From Candidatus Eiseniibacteriota bacterium (lineage in GTDB: Bacteria > Eisenbacteria > RBG-16-71-46 > CAIMUX01), in NCBI GenBank assembly GCA_016712505.1, contig JADJQY010000016.1, positions 1 through 64,000 of the forward strand: a stretch of 64,000 nucleotides of DNA, given 5' to 3'. The position numbers and the translations under genes were made by a program. Of this stretch, positions 53,262 through 62,246 are shown one piece after another (within the stretch, counting starts at the first letter, position 1; the number at the start of each line of letters is the position of its first letter). The notes below the pieces were generated by a model. The model saw nothing but the letters and a program-made list of their open reading frames with translations, searched no databases and was not told where the DNA came from.

Positions 53262-53557
53262 CCCTTCACTCGCCCGGAGCGCCGGGCGTTGGTCCACGGG
53301 TTCGCACGTTCCCCAGCCTTCGAGCCCCGCTCGAGGGTCGCGGCCAGGGCCGCGCGTCGCGTTACGGTGGATGTGCTCCTGACGTGGTCATCTCGATCGC
53401 TCCTTTCCCGGAGATGGGGGGCGTCCGCCCGCGCGGCGCGCCCGGACCCCATTTCGGACCGAATCACGAACGGTTTGTCTGCACTTTGGGGAAGAACCGG
53501 CCGCCCGGGGTGGGCAGCCGCACAGGATCATTCGATACAGGGTCACTCGATACAGGG
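53262..53557. other. Intergenic region, no gene seen
   Basis: Nearly 300 bp between the double terminator and the stop of the first barrel gene. Frames over it have no domain. A short direct repeat CGATACAGGGTCACT occurs twice at about 53533-53562 next to that stop. Confidence 0.35.
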
Positions 53558-54274
53558 TCACTCATTCACGAAGCGGACGCCGAATCCGCCCCACCAGCCA
53601 TGGTGGTCGGGGTTTTGCTCCGCGCTCCCGTAGCTATAGCCGAAGGTCGGCGAGAGACTCATCGATCCCCAAGCAAGCGACGCCGACATGGCCATGGACG
53701 CATCTTGGAATCCGAACTCTTGTCCGAGGTCACCAATCGCCACCGAAGGCGCGAGCGAGAAGGAGAGCGAGCCCGATTGGTTGAGCCCGACCTCCGGACC
53801 GCAGCACACCTGCAGGTAGTGCGCATCGAGCAGGTCGATGTCGTAGTAGTAGTCGATCTGAGGCGCGAGCCAACTCTGATGCGCGCAGGAAAGACCCAAC
53901 TCATGCGAGGTCTCTGCCCCGGAGGGCGCCCCGGTGAAGTGGTAGCGCGTCAGCCCGCACGACAGATCGAACTTCTGGGAACCAACCGGCACCTCGAGGC
54001 CGGACGTGGCGGTGACATCCAGCTCATCGACCTCGCCGAAGACCTCGCGGTCCTGGGCGACGAACGATCCCCAGAGGTCCACCGTCACCGGTGCATTGGT
54101 CAACGAGAGGGTCGCGGTCGGTTGCACCGCCGCGCGATCCGCCACGATGGCGCCCCGCGCGACGTACTGCGAGTTCAGATCGAACCCCACCTCCTCGAGG
54201 TGGAGGATGGTCCCGGCCTGAACCGGAGCGGTCACGGTCGCCAGCAGCATCACGGTCGTCAGTCGCTTCATCAT
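53558..54274 (-). CDS. Outer-membrane beta-barrel protein (TorF/TIGR02001-like), paralog A
   Basis: A 238-residue protein with signal peptide MMKRLTTVMLLATVTAPVQAG. The mature part has VGFDLNSQYVARGAIVADRAAVQPTATLSL, VDLWGSFVAQDREVFGEVDELDVTA, GLTRYHFTG, IDYYYDIDLLDAHYLQVCCGPEVGLNQ, SLSFSLAPSVAIGD, GSMSLSPTFGYSYGSAEQNPDHHGWWGGFGVRF. Alternating strands and the aromatic C-terminus mark a barrel of about ten strands. It is about 40 percent similar by eye to paralog B at 54773-55486, with the same order of W-G-S-F-V-Q-D/E and Q-P-T-A-T motifs. Confidence 0.75.
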   Translation of the reverse strand: MMKRLTTVMLLATVTAPVQAGTILHLEEVGFDLNSQYVARGAIVADRAAVQPTATLSLTNAPVTVDLWGSFVAQDREVFGEVDELDVTATSGLEVPVGSQKFDLSCGLTRYHFTGAPSGAETSHELGLSCAHQSWLAPQIDYYYDIDLLDAHYLQVCCGPEVGLNQSGSLSFSLAPSVAIGDLGQEFGFQDASMAMSASLAWGSMSLSPTFGYSYGSAEQNPDHHGWWGGFGVRFVNE

Positions 54275-54772
54275 CGACTCCCCTCGTTACTCCGGCGGGG
54301 CCGTCCAGCCGGGCCCGCCGCTCGGATCGCGTACGAGAGAGGTGTCGAAAGTTGCGAGCCAAGTCCGGTTCGAGGCGTCCGGCCGCGGGGGCCGGATCAG
54401 GGGAAGATCGCAGGGCGCGATCTGCAAACGAGTTTCACCCCCGTGCCAGATCGAAGGTCGGGCGATGCGCAAGTTTTCACGAACCGGACTCTGCGGACTG
54501 CGCGTCCGGCGCGCGCGCGGAAACGGATTCTGCAACGCGGCGGCAACCGACCGGGAGGAGCGCGATGCCGCGCGCGGTCTGCGAATCTTCGGGCGAGAGG
54601 CACCTCCCCCGGACCTCGTCACCCCGGGCGCACGCCGAGGCCCCCGGATCGGAGGCGAACTGGGGGAGATTGCCCGCGAATCGGGCCAGGATCGTCGATT
54701 TCCGAGAAAGCATTCGGCCGCCGCGGTTGGCGCGCGGCGGCCGACGGTGCGGACGAGTGATCGACAGGCTAC
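54275..54772. other. Intergenic region between the barrel paralogs
   Basis: About 500 bp upstream of paralog A and behind paralog B. No domain-bearing frame is seen. A segment GCGCAAGTTTTCACGAACCG at 54464-54483 is AT-richer than its surroundings and probably lies within the promoter of paralog A. Confidence 0.35.
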
Positions 54773-55486
54773 TCAGGGCGCGACGAAGCGGACGCCGACT
54801 CCACCCCAGATCCCCTGCTCATCCGGGTTCACGGTGTCGGGGGCGTAGCTGTAGCCCAGTGTCGGCCGGAGGAGAACGCCGGACCACTCGAAGGCGGTCG
54901 AGGCGGCCAGCGTCGCATCCTGGAGACCGAAGCTGGTGTCGGCATCGCCCAGGCCGATCGAAGGGGCCAGGGTCACGGCCAGAGATTCGCTCAGGCGGAA
55001 CGCCGGCGCGACCCCGATCGAGACATAGGCCGCGTCGAACAGTCCGAAGTCATAGAAGCCGCGAACCGACGGGGCGAGCGGATGAACCATGGTGGCGGAG
55101 GCGAACACCTCCTCCGAACGCCGATACCCATCCTCGGCACCGGGGAAAGTGTAGAGCGTACCCCCGCCGGAGAGGGCCCAGGACTGATGTCCGATCGCCA
55201 CCTCGCGGTTCAGGCTGAGGGTGGCGTCGACCTCGTCGACCGCGGAGAAGTCGCTCCGCTCCTGGACCACGAACGATCCCCAGAGGTTCAGGGCGAACGG
55301 CGTATCCGATACCGCGATGGTGGCCGTAGGCTGCACCGCTGCCTTGTCCGCCACCTCATAGCCGCGCCAGACATAGGCGGAGAAGACATCCATTCCCGCC
55401 TCGGTCAGGGCCAGACTCCCCTCGGCCCGGGCGCTGCCCGCGGCGAGGATCGTGAGCGGCAGTGCCAGCCACATCGTCATCTTCAT
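54773..55486 (-). CDS. Outer-membrane beta-barrel protein, paralog B
   Basis: A 237-residue protein with signal peptide MKMTMWLALPLTILAAGSARAEG. The barrel part includes AGMDVFSAYVWRGYEVADKAAVQPTATIAV (the S-A-Y-V-W-R-G start of TIGR02001/TorF-type proteins), LNLWGSFVVQERSDFSAVDEVDATL, YRRSEEVFASATM, RGFYDFGLFDAAYVSIGVAPAFRL, LAVTLAPSIGLGDA and LRPTLGYSYAPDTVNPDEQGIWGGVGVRFVAP. ATG 55486 follows AAAAGGAGGAATCGAAC. The two barrels probably arose by tandem duplication and may serve in uptake or adhesion; no ligand is evident. Confidence 0.8.
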   Translation of the reverse strand: MKMTMWLALPLTILAAGSARAEGSLALTEAGMDVFSAYVWRGYEVADKAAVQPTATIAVSDTPFALNLWGSFVVQERSDFSAVDEVDATLSLNREVAIGHQSWALSGGGTLYTFPGAEDGYRRSEEVFASATMVHPLAPSVRGFYDFGLFDAAYVSIGVAPAFRLSESLAVTLAPSIGLGDADTSFGLQDATLAASTAFEWSGVLLRPTLGYSYAPDTVNPDEQGIWGGVGVRFVAP

Positions 55487-55698
55487 GTTCGATTCCTCCT
55501 TTTCGTCCGGGACGGTCGCGCGGGATGCCCACCCGACCCGAGAAGAGATCGGGCGCCGTGGAGAACCTCCCCAGTTCCTCGTTGCGAGATCTCTCCCCGC
55601 CGGACGCGGCAAAATTTGCCGACCGTGCTGGAGGAAGGTGGGCACAACCGGTTCACACCCGATCAAGATGCGTCGGACGACAACCGATTCCTGGAGAT

Positions 55699-57477
55699 AT
55701 GCCGCTTCGCTACCTCACCAGGGGGCGCATCTCCGCGAACGCCCCACTCTCCAGCCCCCGCGCGCTTGGTGGGCTGGCTCTGGTCGTGTTCGCGCTCGAA
55801 CTCGGGGTGATGGCGATCATCGCGGCGGTCCAGAATCGATCGATCAATCTGCTCGATCTCTCCGACGCGATCGTCCTCAGCCTGACGACGACGATGCTGT
55901 TCCATCTGCTCCTGCTCCGCCCGCTGGATCGCGAACTCGCGGAGCGACTGCAGGCCCTGCAGCAGGCCGAGGAGGCAAGTCAGCACGCCTCGACCGAGCT
56001 GCGGCAGTACCGAGACACCCTCGATGAGCACGCGATCGTCGCGGTCACCGATGCGCGCGGGCGGATCATCGAGGTCAACGATCAGTTCTGCGTGATCTCC
56101 CAGTACAGTGAGCAGGAGCTGCTGGGTCAAGATCACCGGATCGTCAACTCGGGCTATCACGGGGCGGAGTTCTTCCGCGATCTCTGGGATACGATCCGCT
56201 CCGGAAAGACCTGGCACGGCGACATCCGAAATCGACGCAAGGATGGCAGCTACTACTGGCTCTCGACCACCATCACGCCGTTTCGAAACGGGGACGGAAA
56301 GATCGATCGCTACGTGGCGGTTCGCACCGATATCTCCGCCCTCAAGGAGACCGAAGCGCGGCTCCTGCGGATGACCGAGCTGCTTCGGGGGGCAGGCAAG
56401 ATCGCCAAGGTTGGAGGTTGGGAGTTCGACGTTCTGACCAACGAGCTGACCTGGTCCGAGGAAACCTGCCGCATTCACGAGGTCTCACCGGGCTGGAAGC
56501 CGGACATCTCGAAGGCGATCGAATTCTACGCTCCGGAGTCGCGGCCCATCATCACCGCCGCGGTGGAGCACGGCATGAAGTACGGCACCCCGTGGGATCT
56601 CGAGCTCGAACTGATCACCGCGCTCGGGAATCGGGTCTGGGTGCGCGCCCAGGGAGCCTCGGAGATGGTGAACGGCCGCTGCGTGCGACTCTTCGGCGCG
56701 TTTCGCGACATAACGGACGAGAAGCGAGCCAAGGAAGCGCTGCGCGCCGCGACCGAGTCGGCCGAGGCGGCCAACCGGGCGAAGAGCGAGCTGCTGGCGA
56801 CCATGAGCCACGAGATCCGTACACCACTCGGCGGGGTCATCGGCTGCCTCCAGGTGCTGCTCGAGGCAGAGCTGAACGAGGACGAGGCGGAGACGGGACG
56901 GATGGCGCTCCAATCCGCCCGGGCGCTCCTGGACCTGCTCAACGACGTCCTCGACATGTCGAAGATCGAGGCCGGGGGCCTGGAACTCGAGCAGTGCGCC
57001 TTCGAACTCGCCCCGATCGTGCGCGAGGTGATAGCCCTGGCGACGAACGCCGTCGGGCCGAAGCCGCTTCGACTCTCGGCCGAGATCTCCGAGGCAACCC
57101 CGAGTGTCCTGGGAGATCCGACCCGGGTCCGGCAGGTGCTCTGGAACCTGGTCGGGAACGCGCTCAAGTTCACCCCCCAAGGATCGATCCAGGTCCGGCT
57201 CACCGCGGTTGACGCCGTGCTGCGGGTCTCGGTGACCGACACCGGAATCGGCATCCGTCCGGAGGCGATGGGACGGCTGTTCCAGCGCTACACCCAGGCG
57301 GAGGCCTCGACCTCCCGACAGTTCGGCGGCACCGGGCTGGGGCTCGCCATCTCGAAGAATCTGATCGAGCGCATGCACGGGCAGATCGGAGCTTCGAGTG
57401 AACCTGGCGTGGGCAGCACCTTCTGGTTCACGCTCCCAATCGCCGATCAGCAGCTCTCCGGCGAGCGCGCGGCCTGA
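55699..57477 (+). CDS. Membrane PAS-PAS sensor histidine kinase
   Basis: A 592-residue protein: two N-terminal membrane helices (ALGGLALVVFALELGVMAIIAAV and AIVLSLTTTMLFHLLLL), a coiled coil, a first PAS (EHAIVAVTDARGRIIEVNDQFCVISQYSEQELLGQDHRIVNSGYH) with PAC RRKDGSYYWLSTTITPFRN, and a second PAS/PAC (VGGWEFDVLTNELTWSEETCRIHEV, NRVWVRAQGASEMVNG). The kinase core has SELLATMSHEIRTPLGGVIGC (phospho-His), NLVGNALKFTPQGSI, DTGIGIRPEAMGRLFQRY and GGTGLGLAIS. No receiver domain. ATG 55699 follows CTGGAG. Signal unknown. Confidence 0.9.
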   Translation: MPLRYLTRGRISANAPLSSPRALGGLALVVFALELGVMAIIAAVQNRSINLLDLSDAIVLSLTTTMLFHLLLLRPLDRELAERLQALQQAEEASQHASTELRQYRDTLDEHAIVAVTDARGRIIEVNDQFCVISQYSEQELLGQDHRIVNSGYHGAEFFRDLWDTIRSGKTWHGDIRNRRKDGSYYWLSTTITPFRNGDGKIDRYVAVRTDISALKETEARLLRMTELLRGAGKIAKVGGWEFDVLTNELTWSEETCRIHEVSPGWKPDISKAIEFYAPESRPIITAAVEHGMKYGTPWDLELELITALGNRVWVRAQGASEMVNGRCVRLFGAFRDITDEKRAKEALRAATESAEAANRAKSELLATMSHEIRTPLGGVIGCLQVLLEAELNEDEAETGRMALQSARALLDLLNDVLDMSKIEAGGLELEQCAFELAPIVREVIALATNAVGPKPLRLSAEISEATPSVLGDPTRVRQVLWNLVGNALKFTPQGSIQVRLTAVDAVLRVSVTDTGIGIRPEAMGRLFQRYTQAEASTSRQFGGTGLGLAISKNLIERMHGQIGASSEPGVGSTFWFTLPIADQQLSGERAA

Positions 57478-57480
57478 TCG

Positions 57481-58134
57481 CTACCCGGTCGACTCCTCGA
57501 GCCGGCCGCCGACCCACCTCTGCAAGGTCCCTATGGCCGTTTCCCTCCACTCGATTCCCGGTGGTGGCTGATAGAGAACAAAGAGGAGGCTGCGGGTCTC
57601 CACCGTGACCCGGGTGCGGAACGAGTCGGAAGAAGGATTCCCGAATGGGCCGAGATGGTCGACGAGACAGGGGCGATCCTCGAGATGGATGTCGTCCTTC
57701 CCGATGCCGGGATACGACTCCCCTGCCCGCCCGAGGCGGAGCACGATCCTGCGTTCGGGACTCTCGATCCGGTCGAGGTCGTAGAGGCCGACCGGGAAGG
57801 CGAGCGCGAGGGAGGCGAGGTTCGCCGCATCGACGGCGCTGTTCACCCGATAGAGTCCCTTCCCCTGGAGGATGCGCCGCAGCAGGGCCTCGGAGGCGGG
57901 CCGGCGGCGGGAGGGGTCGATCCCCAGCGTTCGGTACAGGCGGCGCGCGGGCTCCAACCAGGCCGCGGCGTCCGACGGCTCCGCATACCGGGCCTGAAGT
58001 TCGCCGATGACCTGATCGACCTCGGCATCGAGCTCCGGCGACCGCTCGACGACCGTGACTCCGGTCAGGGTGAACCAACCCAGTTCGACCGACCGGCCGA
58101 GCTCGTTTTCGAGGGTCCAACCAGAAGGGATCAT
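57481..58134 (-). CDS. B3/B4 (PheRS beta-like) tRNA-editing-domain protein
   Basis: A 217-residue protein: FTLTGVTVVERSPELDAEVDQVIGELQARY, WLEPARRLYRTLGIDPSRRRPASEALLRRILQGKGLYRVNSAVDAANLASLALAFPVGLYDLDRI, GKDDIHLEDRPCLVDHLGPFGNPSSDSFRTRVTVETRSLLFVLYQPP. The N-x-x-V-D-A-x-N-L-x-S-L-x-x-x-x-P-x-G-x-Y-D-L-D-x-I signature is that of free B3/B4 domains related to the editing domain of phenylalanyl-tRNA synthetase. It may deacylate mischarged tRNA. It is convergent with the kinase, stops 3 bases apart. Confidence 0.8.
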   Translation of the reverse strand: MIPSGWTLENELGRSVELGWFTLTGVTVVERSPELDAEVDQVIGELQARYAEPSDAAAWLEPARRLYRTLGIDPSRRRPASEALLRRILQGKGLYRVNSAVDAANLASLALAFPVGLYDLDRIESPERRIVLRLGRAGESYPGIGKDDIHLEDRPCLVDHLGPFGNPSSDSFRTRVTVETRSLLFVLYQPPPGIEWRETAIGTLQRWVGGRLEESTG

Positions 58135-58251
58135 CCAGCCTCCTTCGACCGCCGAAGCTAGGGGGGTGAGACCGCCCGGCGCAGGGTGTATCCTGATCGC
58201 CGGAACGATCGACCCCGGACGGAAAACTCGACCAACCCTCAGGATGGAAGC

Positions 58252-59628
58252 ATGAAGCACGGGACGAGCAACGGGAAACATCGGATCGCCGCGAGCTGCA
58301 TCCTGGGCCTGACCGTGGGCCTGGCCGCGGGACTGGCTGCGGGGCCGGCCGCTGCGCATGAGGGCGAGGAGACCGGGGATTGGCGCTACGGCTGCCGGCG
58401 CGGCGTCGAGATCCCCGCTGGATCGATCGTCTCCGAGCTGCGCGAGCGGAGCGAGAGCCTCACCTTCTCCCCGATCGTCGATCAGATCGCCACGCGCTTC
58501 ACCCAGGCCAACCTGGATGACTACCTCCGCGACCTCTCGGGAATGAACTCGGTTCTGGTCGGGGGCGTCCCCTACACCTTCGCCACCCGCTACTCCTACA
58601 GCACCGGGGGCGAGAAGTCGTGGCAGTACGCCTACGAGCAACTGCTGGCGCTGGGGTACCAGGTCCGCTATCAGAACTACACCCGCAGCGGACACGCGCT
58701 CAAGAACATCATCGCGACGATCCCGGGCCAGACCACGCCGAACAAGATCTACGTGCTCGGCGGTCACCTCGACTCGATTTCCCAGAACCCAACCAGTTCT
58801 GCGCCCGGCGCGGAAGACAACGGCTCCGGCAGCGCGGCGGTGCTGGCCGCAGCTGTGGCGCTCGCGGGCGAGCGGTTCTCATCCACCATCGAGTTGGTGC
58901 TCTTCACCGGCGAAGAACAGGGACTCTACGGCAGCCAGGCCTACGTCAACGAAGCGCTGAGCCAGGGACGGGACATCGAATCGGCCGTGACCATGGACAT
59001 GATCTCCTACACCACGACCGACTACGGGGTGCTGATCGAGGGGGAGACCGCGTGGTCGTCGTTGATGCAGTCAATGGCCGACGCGACCGACCACTACACG
59101 TCTCTCGACCGCGAGTTCTCCTACTTCTCGTTCGGGAGCGACCATGTCCCGTTCCAGGACGCCGGGATTCCCGCCATCCTGGCCATCGATCTCGATTGGG
59201 ACGAGTACCCGTACTATCACCGCACCACCGACACCTACGAGAAGACCAATCCGGCATTCGCCACCGAGATCGGGCGCGCCGCGCTCGCCACGGTGGCGCA
59301 GCTTGCCGGCCCGCTCGGCCCGGCCACCGATGTCCCTTCCGCCGGTGGCCAGCCGTGGAGCCTCTCGTTCAGCCCGAATCCGGCCCGCTCCTGGGTCTCG
59401 ATCACCCTGGCCAACGGCCGCCCCGGTCTGGAGGCCGGCCTCCTCGAGCAGGGGGTTCGAATCTACGACGTGCGCGGCCGTGAGGTGCGACACCTCGTTC
59501 CGGCGGCGGACGCGGGTGGAATGCGCATCGAGTGGAATCTGGAGGACGGAGAGGCGCAGCCGCTCCGCACCGGGGTCTACTGGGCCCGCGCCAACGGCGC
59601 CAGCGGACGGCTCCTGATCGTCCGCTAG
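58252..59628 (+). CDS. Secreted M28-family metallopeptidase with C-terminal sorting tail
   Basis: A 458-residue protein with a signal peptide (ILGLTVGLAAGLAAGPAAAHE). Catalytic core: NKIYVLGGHLDSISQNP (Zn His), GAEDNGSGSAAVLAAA (bridging Asp), VLFTGEEQGLYGSQAYV (catalytic Glu-Glu), MDMISYT and FGSDHVPFQDAGIPAILAID (Zn His). After a linker, FSFNP-like FSPNPARSWVSITLAN, VRIYDVRGREVRHLV and LRTGVYWARANGASGRLLIVR form a FlgD/T9SS-type beta-sandwich tail. M28 enzymes are mostly di-zinc aminopeptidases. ATG 58252 follows AGGATGGAAG. Confidence 0.85.
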   Translation: MKHGTSNGKHRIAASCILGLTVGLAAGLAAGPAAAHEGEETGDWRYGCRRGVEIPAGSIVSELRERSESLTFSPIVDQIATRFTQANLDDYLRDLSGMNSVLVGGVPYTFATRYSYSTGGEKSWQYAYEQLLALGYQVRYQNYTRSGHALKNIIATIPGQTTPNKIYVLGGHLDSISQNPTSSAPGAEDNGSGSAAVLAAAVALAGERFSSTIELVLFTGEEQGLYGSQAYVNEALSQGRDIESAVTMDMISYTTTDYGVLIEGETAWSSLMQSMADATDHYTSLDREFSYFSFGSDHVPFQDAGIPAILAIDLDWDEYPYYHRTTDTYEKTNPAFATEIGRAALATVAQLAGPLGPATDVPSAGGQPWSLSFSPNPARSWVSITLANGRPGLEAGLLEQGVRIYDVRGREVRHLVPAADAGGMRIEWNLEDGEAQPLRTGVYWARANGASGRLLIVR

Positions 59629-59639
59629 CGTCGACGCGA

Positions 59640-62120
59640 CTATCCGGTGATCCGGAGCTGACGCACGGTCGCTCCCCCTCCGTTCCGCGCCCGCATCAAG
59701 TAGACCCCCTGCGGCAGGTCCCGACCCACCCAGTCGCGGAGATCGATCCGCGTTTCCCCGGCAGACACGGCCCGGGCGGGCCCCAGCAACCGCCCGGCAA
59801 CATCGAACAGCTCGAGCGTGGAGGATGCCGCCCCCGCGGAGAAGCGGACGGTTACCTCCTGACCGGCCGGATTCGGGAAGAGCGCGAAACCGCTCGAGGG
59901 GGCCGCGGCCTCGACGGCGGCCGGACCGGGAATCGTGTAGTCCCAGATCCCTCGCCCGTAGGTGGCGAAGCGGACCACCCCGAGCGCCGACACCGACTCG
60001 ACATCCCAGTAGGTGGTGAGGGGAGCTTCGGTGCCGTAGAGGTCCTGCCAGGCGCCGGCTCCCTCGTTCCAGACGTACGGGCCGGACTCGGCCGCGGCAT
60101 ACAGCGTCTCATCCGGGGTGAGGGCCAGGCCGAGCACCAAGGTGGAAGGGAGACCGGTGCCCATCGCCGTGAAGGTGATCCCGCCATCGGTCGTCTTGTA
60201 CACCGCCGGGCCGGAGTAGCCGTTGCCGCCGACATAGCAGACGTCGCGATCGGTGAGCGAGGGCTCGAGCGCCGTTCCATAGAAATAGTGGCTCTGTGGA
60301 CCGGTCGAAGCTGAAAGCGACCAGCTCGCCCCGGAGTCGGTCGAGCGGTAGAGCCGGCCGACGTTGGTCGCCACGTACCAGTAAGCAGGATCGACCGGAG
60401 AGATGGCGAAAGCGGTCACGTAGTGCCCCAAACCGGCGCCGAAATCGAACGGGAGCATGGTGTTCGTATAGGTCTCACCCGAAACCCGCGTGCAGTGCCA
60501 GATGTGTCGGGCGCAGAAGTAGTACGAGTTGGGGTCGTTCCGGTCGGCGAGCAGGAAGGGGAGGAACGAGACACCGTCCGGCTCGGGCGGGAAGTCGACG
60601 AAGAGCAGGGTCGTCGGTCCCACCTCGTTTTCCTGCACCAGGGTGAACCCGGGGTAGCAGGAGTAGGCCATGTTCAGTGTGTGATCACTCGAAGTGGTGT
60701 GCCCGTAGTCGCCGCTGATCGCCTGCACGAAGTTGAGGTAGGGCCCGCCAAGTTCGGGCTGTGAGATCTGATATCCCTGATCCTGCGCACCCGCTCCGAT
60801 CAGATACGGATCGTTCACGCTGGTCAGAATGCTGTAGTACTGGCTGATTCCCAGGTCCTGCTGCGAGATGTTGTCTACCGTCAGCCCGAGATCGTCCGAG
60901 AGATAGGTTCCGCCGTCGGTGTCGAAGAAGAGATACTCCGTACCGTTGTACAGAACGCAATCGAGGCCGAAGATGTCGGCGTGCAACTTGGTATCTTCCT
61001 GACCGTAGTATTCCCACCACTGGTTCATCGGGGTGAAGCTCGATCCGCCGTTGGTGGACCGCCAGCAGTTCACCTCTCCGTAGAAGACAATGTTCGGATT
61101 GGAGATGGTGGTACCGAGGGTCTCGTAGAAGGAGGCCAGGTTCGAACGGATGGACCAGGTCGCGCCGGCATCGGTCGAACGGTAGAGTTTCCAGGCTCCG
61201 GAGACCTGGAGGGCGGAGTAGAGGGTCGGCGCCCCTGCTTCGCACCCCATCAGCACGGTGCGGGAGGCGGTGGCGGGTGCGGTGCCGACCAAAGTGAAGC
61301 TCGCCCCTCCGTCGGTCGAGCGGTGACAACTCTCGCCGTGCATGAGGTAGAGGGCCGAGACGGCCGTGCGGCTGGTCCAGAGGTCGGGTCGCTTGTTCAC
61401 ACCGAAGCTGCTGTTGACGATGCTGAACGACACGCCGCCGTTGTCGGAACGACAGACGAACTGACGCCTCAGCCCCCCCTGCCAGCCATCGACCAGGAGA
61501 AAGACGCGCCGCGAGCTTCCGGGCTCGCGCACCATCCGGTGGACGCCGTTGATCGTTTCGGGGAGACCGGAGGGGACGAACCAGCTCGAACCCCGGTTGG
61601 TCGTCGCATGCACCCGGTTCCCGGCGGCCGAGACCCAGACTTCCGGCGAGCCGGACACCGCCACCAGGTGCTCCGAGGCATACCCCACGGCGTCCGACTT
61701 CGGCGCCCAGGTGACCCCGCTCAGGTTGCCGTTCCAGACGCCTCCGTTGGCCGACCCGAGCAGCAACCCGCCTCCGCCCGCCGGGTCCAGAACCGTTACG
61801 TGCGTGCGGCCAGCGAGGTTAGCACTCCCGATCTCATCCCACAGGTTGCTCCTGAGGCCTGCCTCGAGGCGCCCCTGCCGCTCCAGGAAGACCCCGCGCC
61901 AGTTCGCCTCCTGGATCGCGCGCCAGTCGACCCCTTCGGGGGTGCGCCGCATCTCCTCGTTCCAGAGGGCGCGCCGATCGTTCAGCTTGCGCTCCTCCCC
62001 CTCCTCCCGGAGCCGAGCGTCGGGCCGCTCCGCCGCCCGGAGCGCCGGAGGCGCACCGATCGCGACCAGTACCGCGGTGGCCAGCGTGGCCTGGGTGAGG
62101 ATTCTGATGACGGAACGCAT
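59640..62120 (-). CDS. Secreted BNR/sortilin-like beta-propeller with sorting tail
   Basis: An 826-residue protein with signal peptide (LTQATLATAVLVAIGAPPALRA). At least seven BNR-type Asp-box motifs (S-x-D-x-G-x-T/S-W/F) are visible: STDAGATWSI, STDGGASFTL, STDSGASWSL, TTDGGITFTA, STNGGSSFTP, RSDNGGVSFS and TTNRGSSWFV. They build one or two propellers, like Vps10/glycosidase-type secreted proteins. The C-terminus FALFPNPAGQEVTVRFSA, LELFDVAGRLLGPA and LPQGVYLMRARNGGG is the same FlgD/T9SS-like tail as in the M28 peptidase next to it, convergent by 11 bases. Confidence 0.85.
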   Translation of the reverse strand: MRSVIRILTQATLATAVLVAIGAPPALRAAERPDARLREEGEERKLNDRRALWNEEMRRTPEGVDWRAIQEANWRGVFLERQGRLEAGLRSNLWDEIGSANLAGRTHVTVLDPAGGGGLLLGSANGGVWNGNLSGVTWAPKSDAVGYASEHLVAVSGSPEVWVSAAGNRVHATTNRGSSWFVPSGLPETINGVHRMVREPGSSRRVFLLVDGWQGGLRRQFVCRSDNGGVSFSIVNSSFGVNKRPDLWTSRTAVSALYLMHGESCHRSTDGGASFTLVGTAPATASRTVLMGCEAGAPTLYSALQVSGAWKLYRSTDAGATWSIRSNLASFYETLGTTISNPNIVFYGEVNCWRSTNGGSSFTPMNQWWEYYGQEDTKLHADIFGLDCVLYNGTEYLFFDTDGGTYLSDDLGLTVDNISQQDLGISQYYSILTSVNDPYLIGAGAQDQGYQISQPELGGPYLNFVQAISGDYGHTTSSDHTLNMAYSCYPGFTLVQENEVGPTTLLFVDFPPEPDGVSFLPFLLADRNDPNSYYFCARHIWHCTRVSGETYTNTMLPFDFGAGLGHYVTAFAISPVDPAYWYVATNVGRLYRSTDSGASWSLSASTGPQSHYFYGTALEPSLTDRDVCYVGGNGYSGPAVYKTTDGGITFTAMGTGLPSTLVLGLALTPDETLYAAAESGPYVWNEGAGAWQDLYGTEAPLTTYWDVESVSALGVVRFATYGRGIWDYTIPGPAAVEAAAPSSGFALFPNPAGQEVTVRFSAGAASSTLELFDVAGRLLGPARAVSAGETRIDLRDWVGRDLPQGVYLMRARNGGGATVRQLRITG

Positions 62121-62246
62121 CCTCGGGCACTCCTTTCGACGTAGAGATCAGGGCAGATGAGAAACCGCCTTGATTCTAGCATCCGGAGGCGTTTTTCTCG
62201 TTCCCATCCGGCCCGCAGGAAGCCCCACTTTTGGAAAGGAGTCGCC

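Noticed and set aside
51269..53467. A 732-residue minus-strand frame over the SNF2 gene
   Set aside because: It is antisense to an intact helicase core and is typical of high-GC shadow frames.
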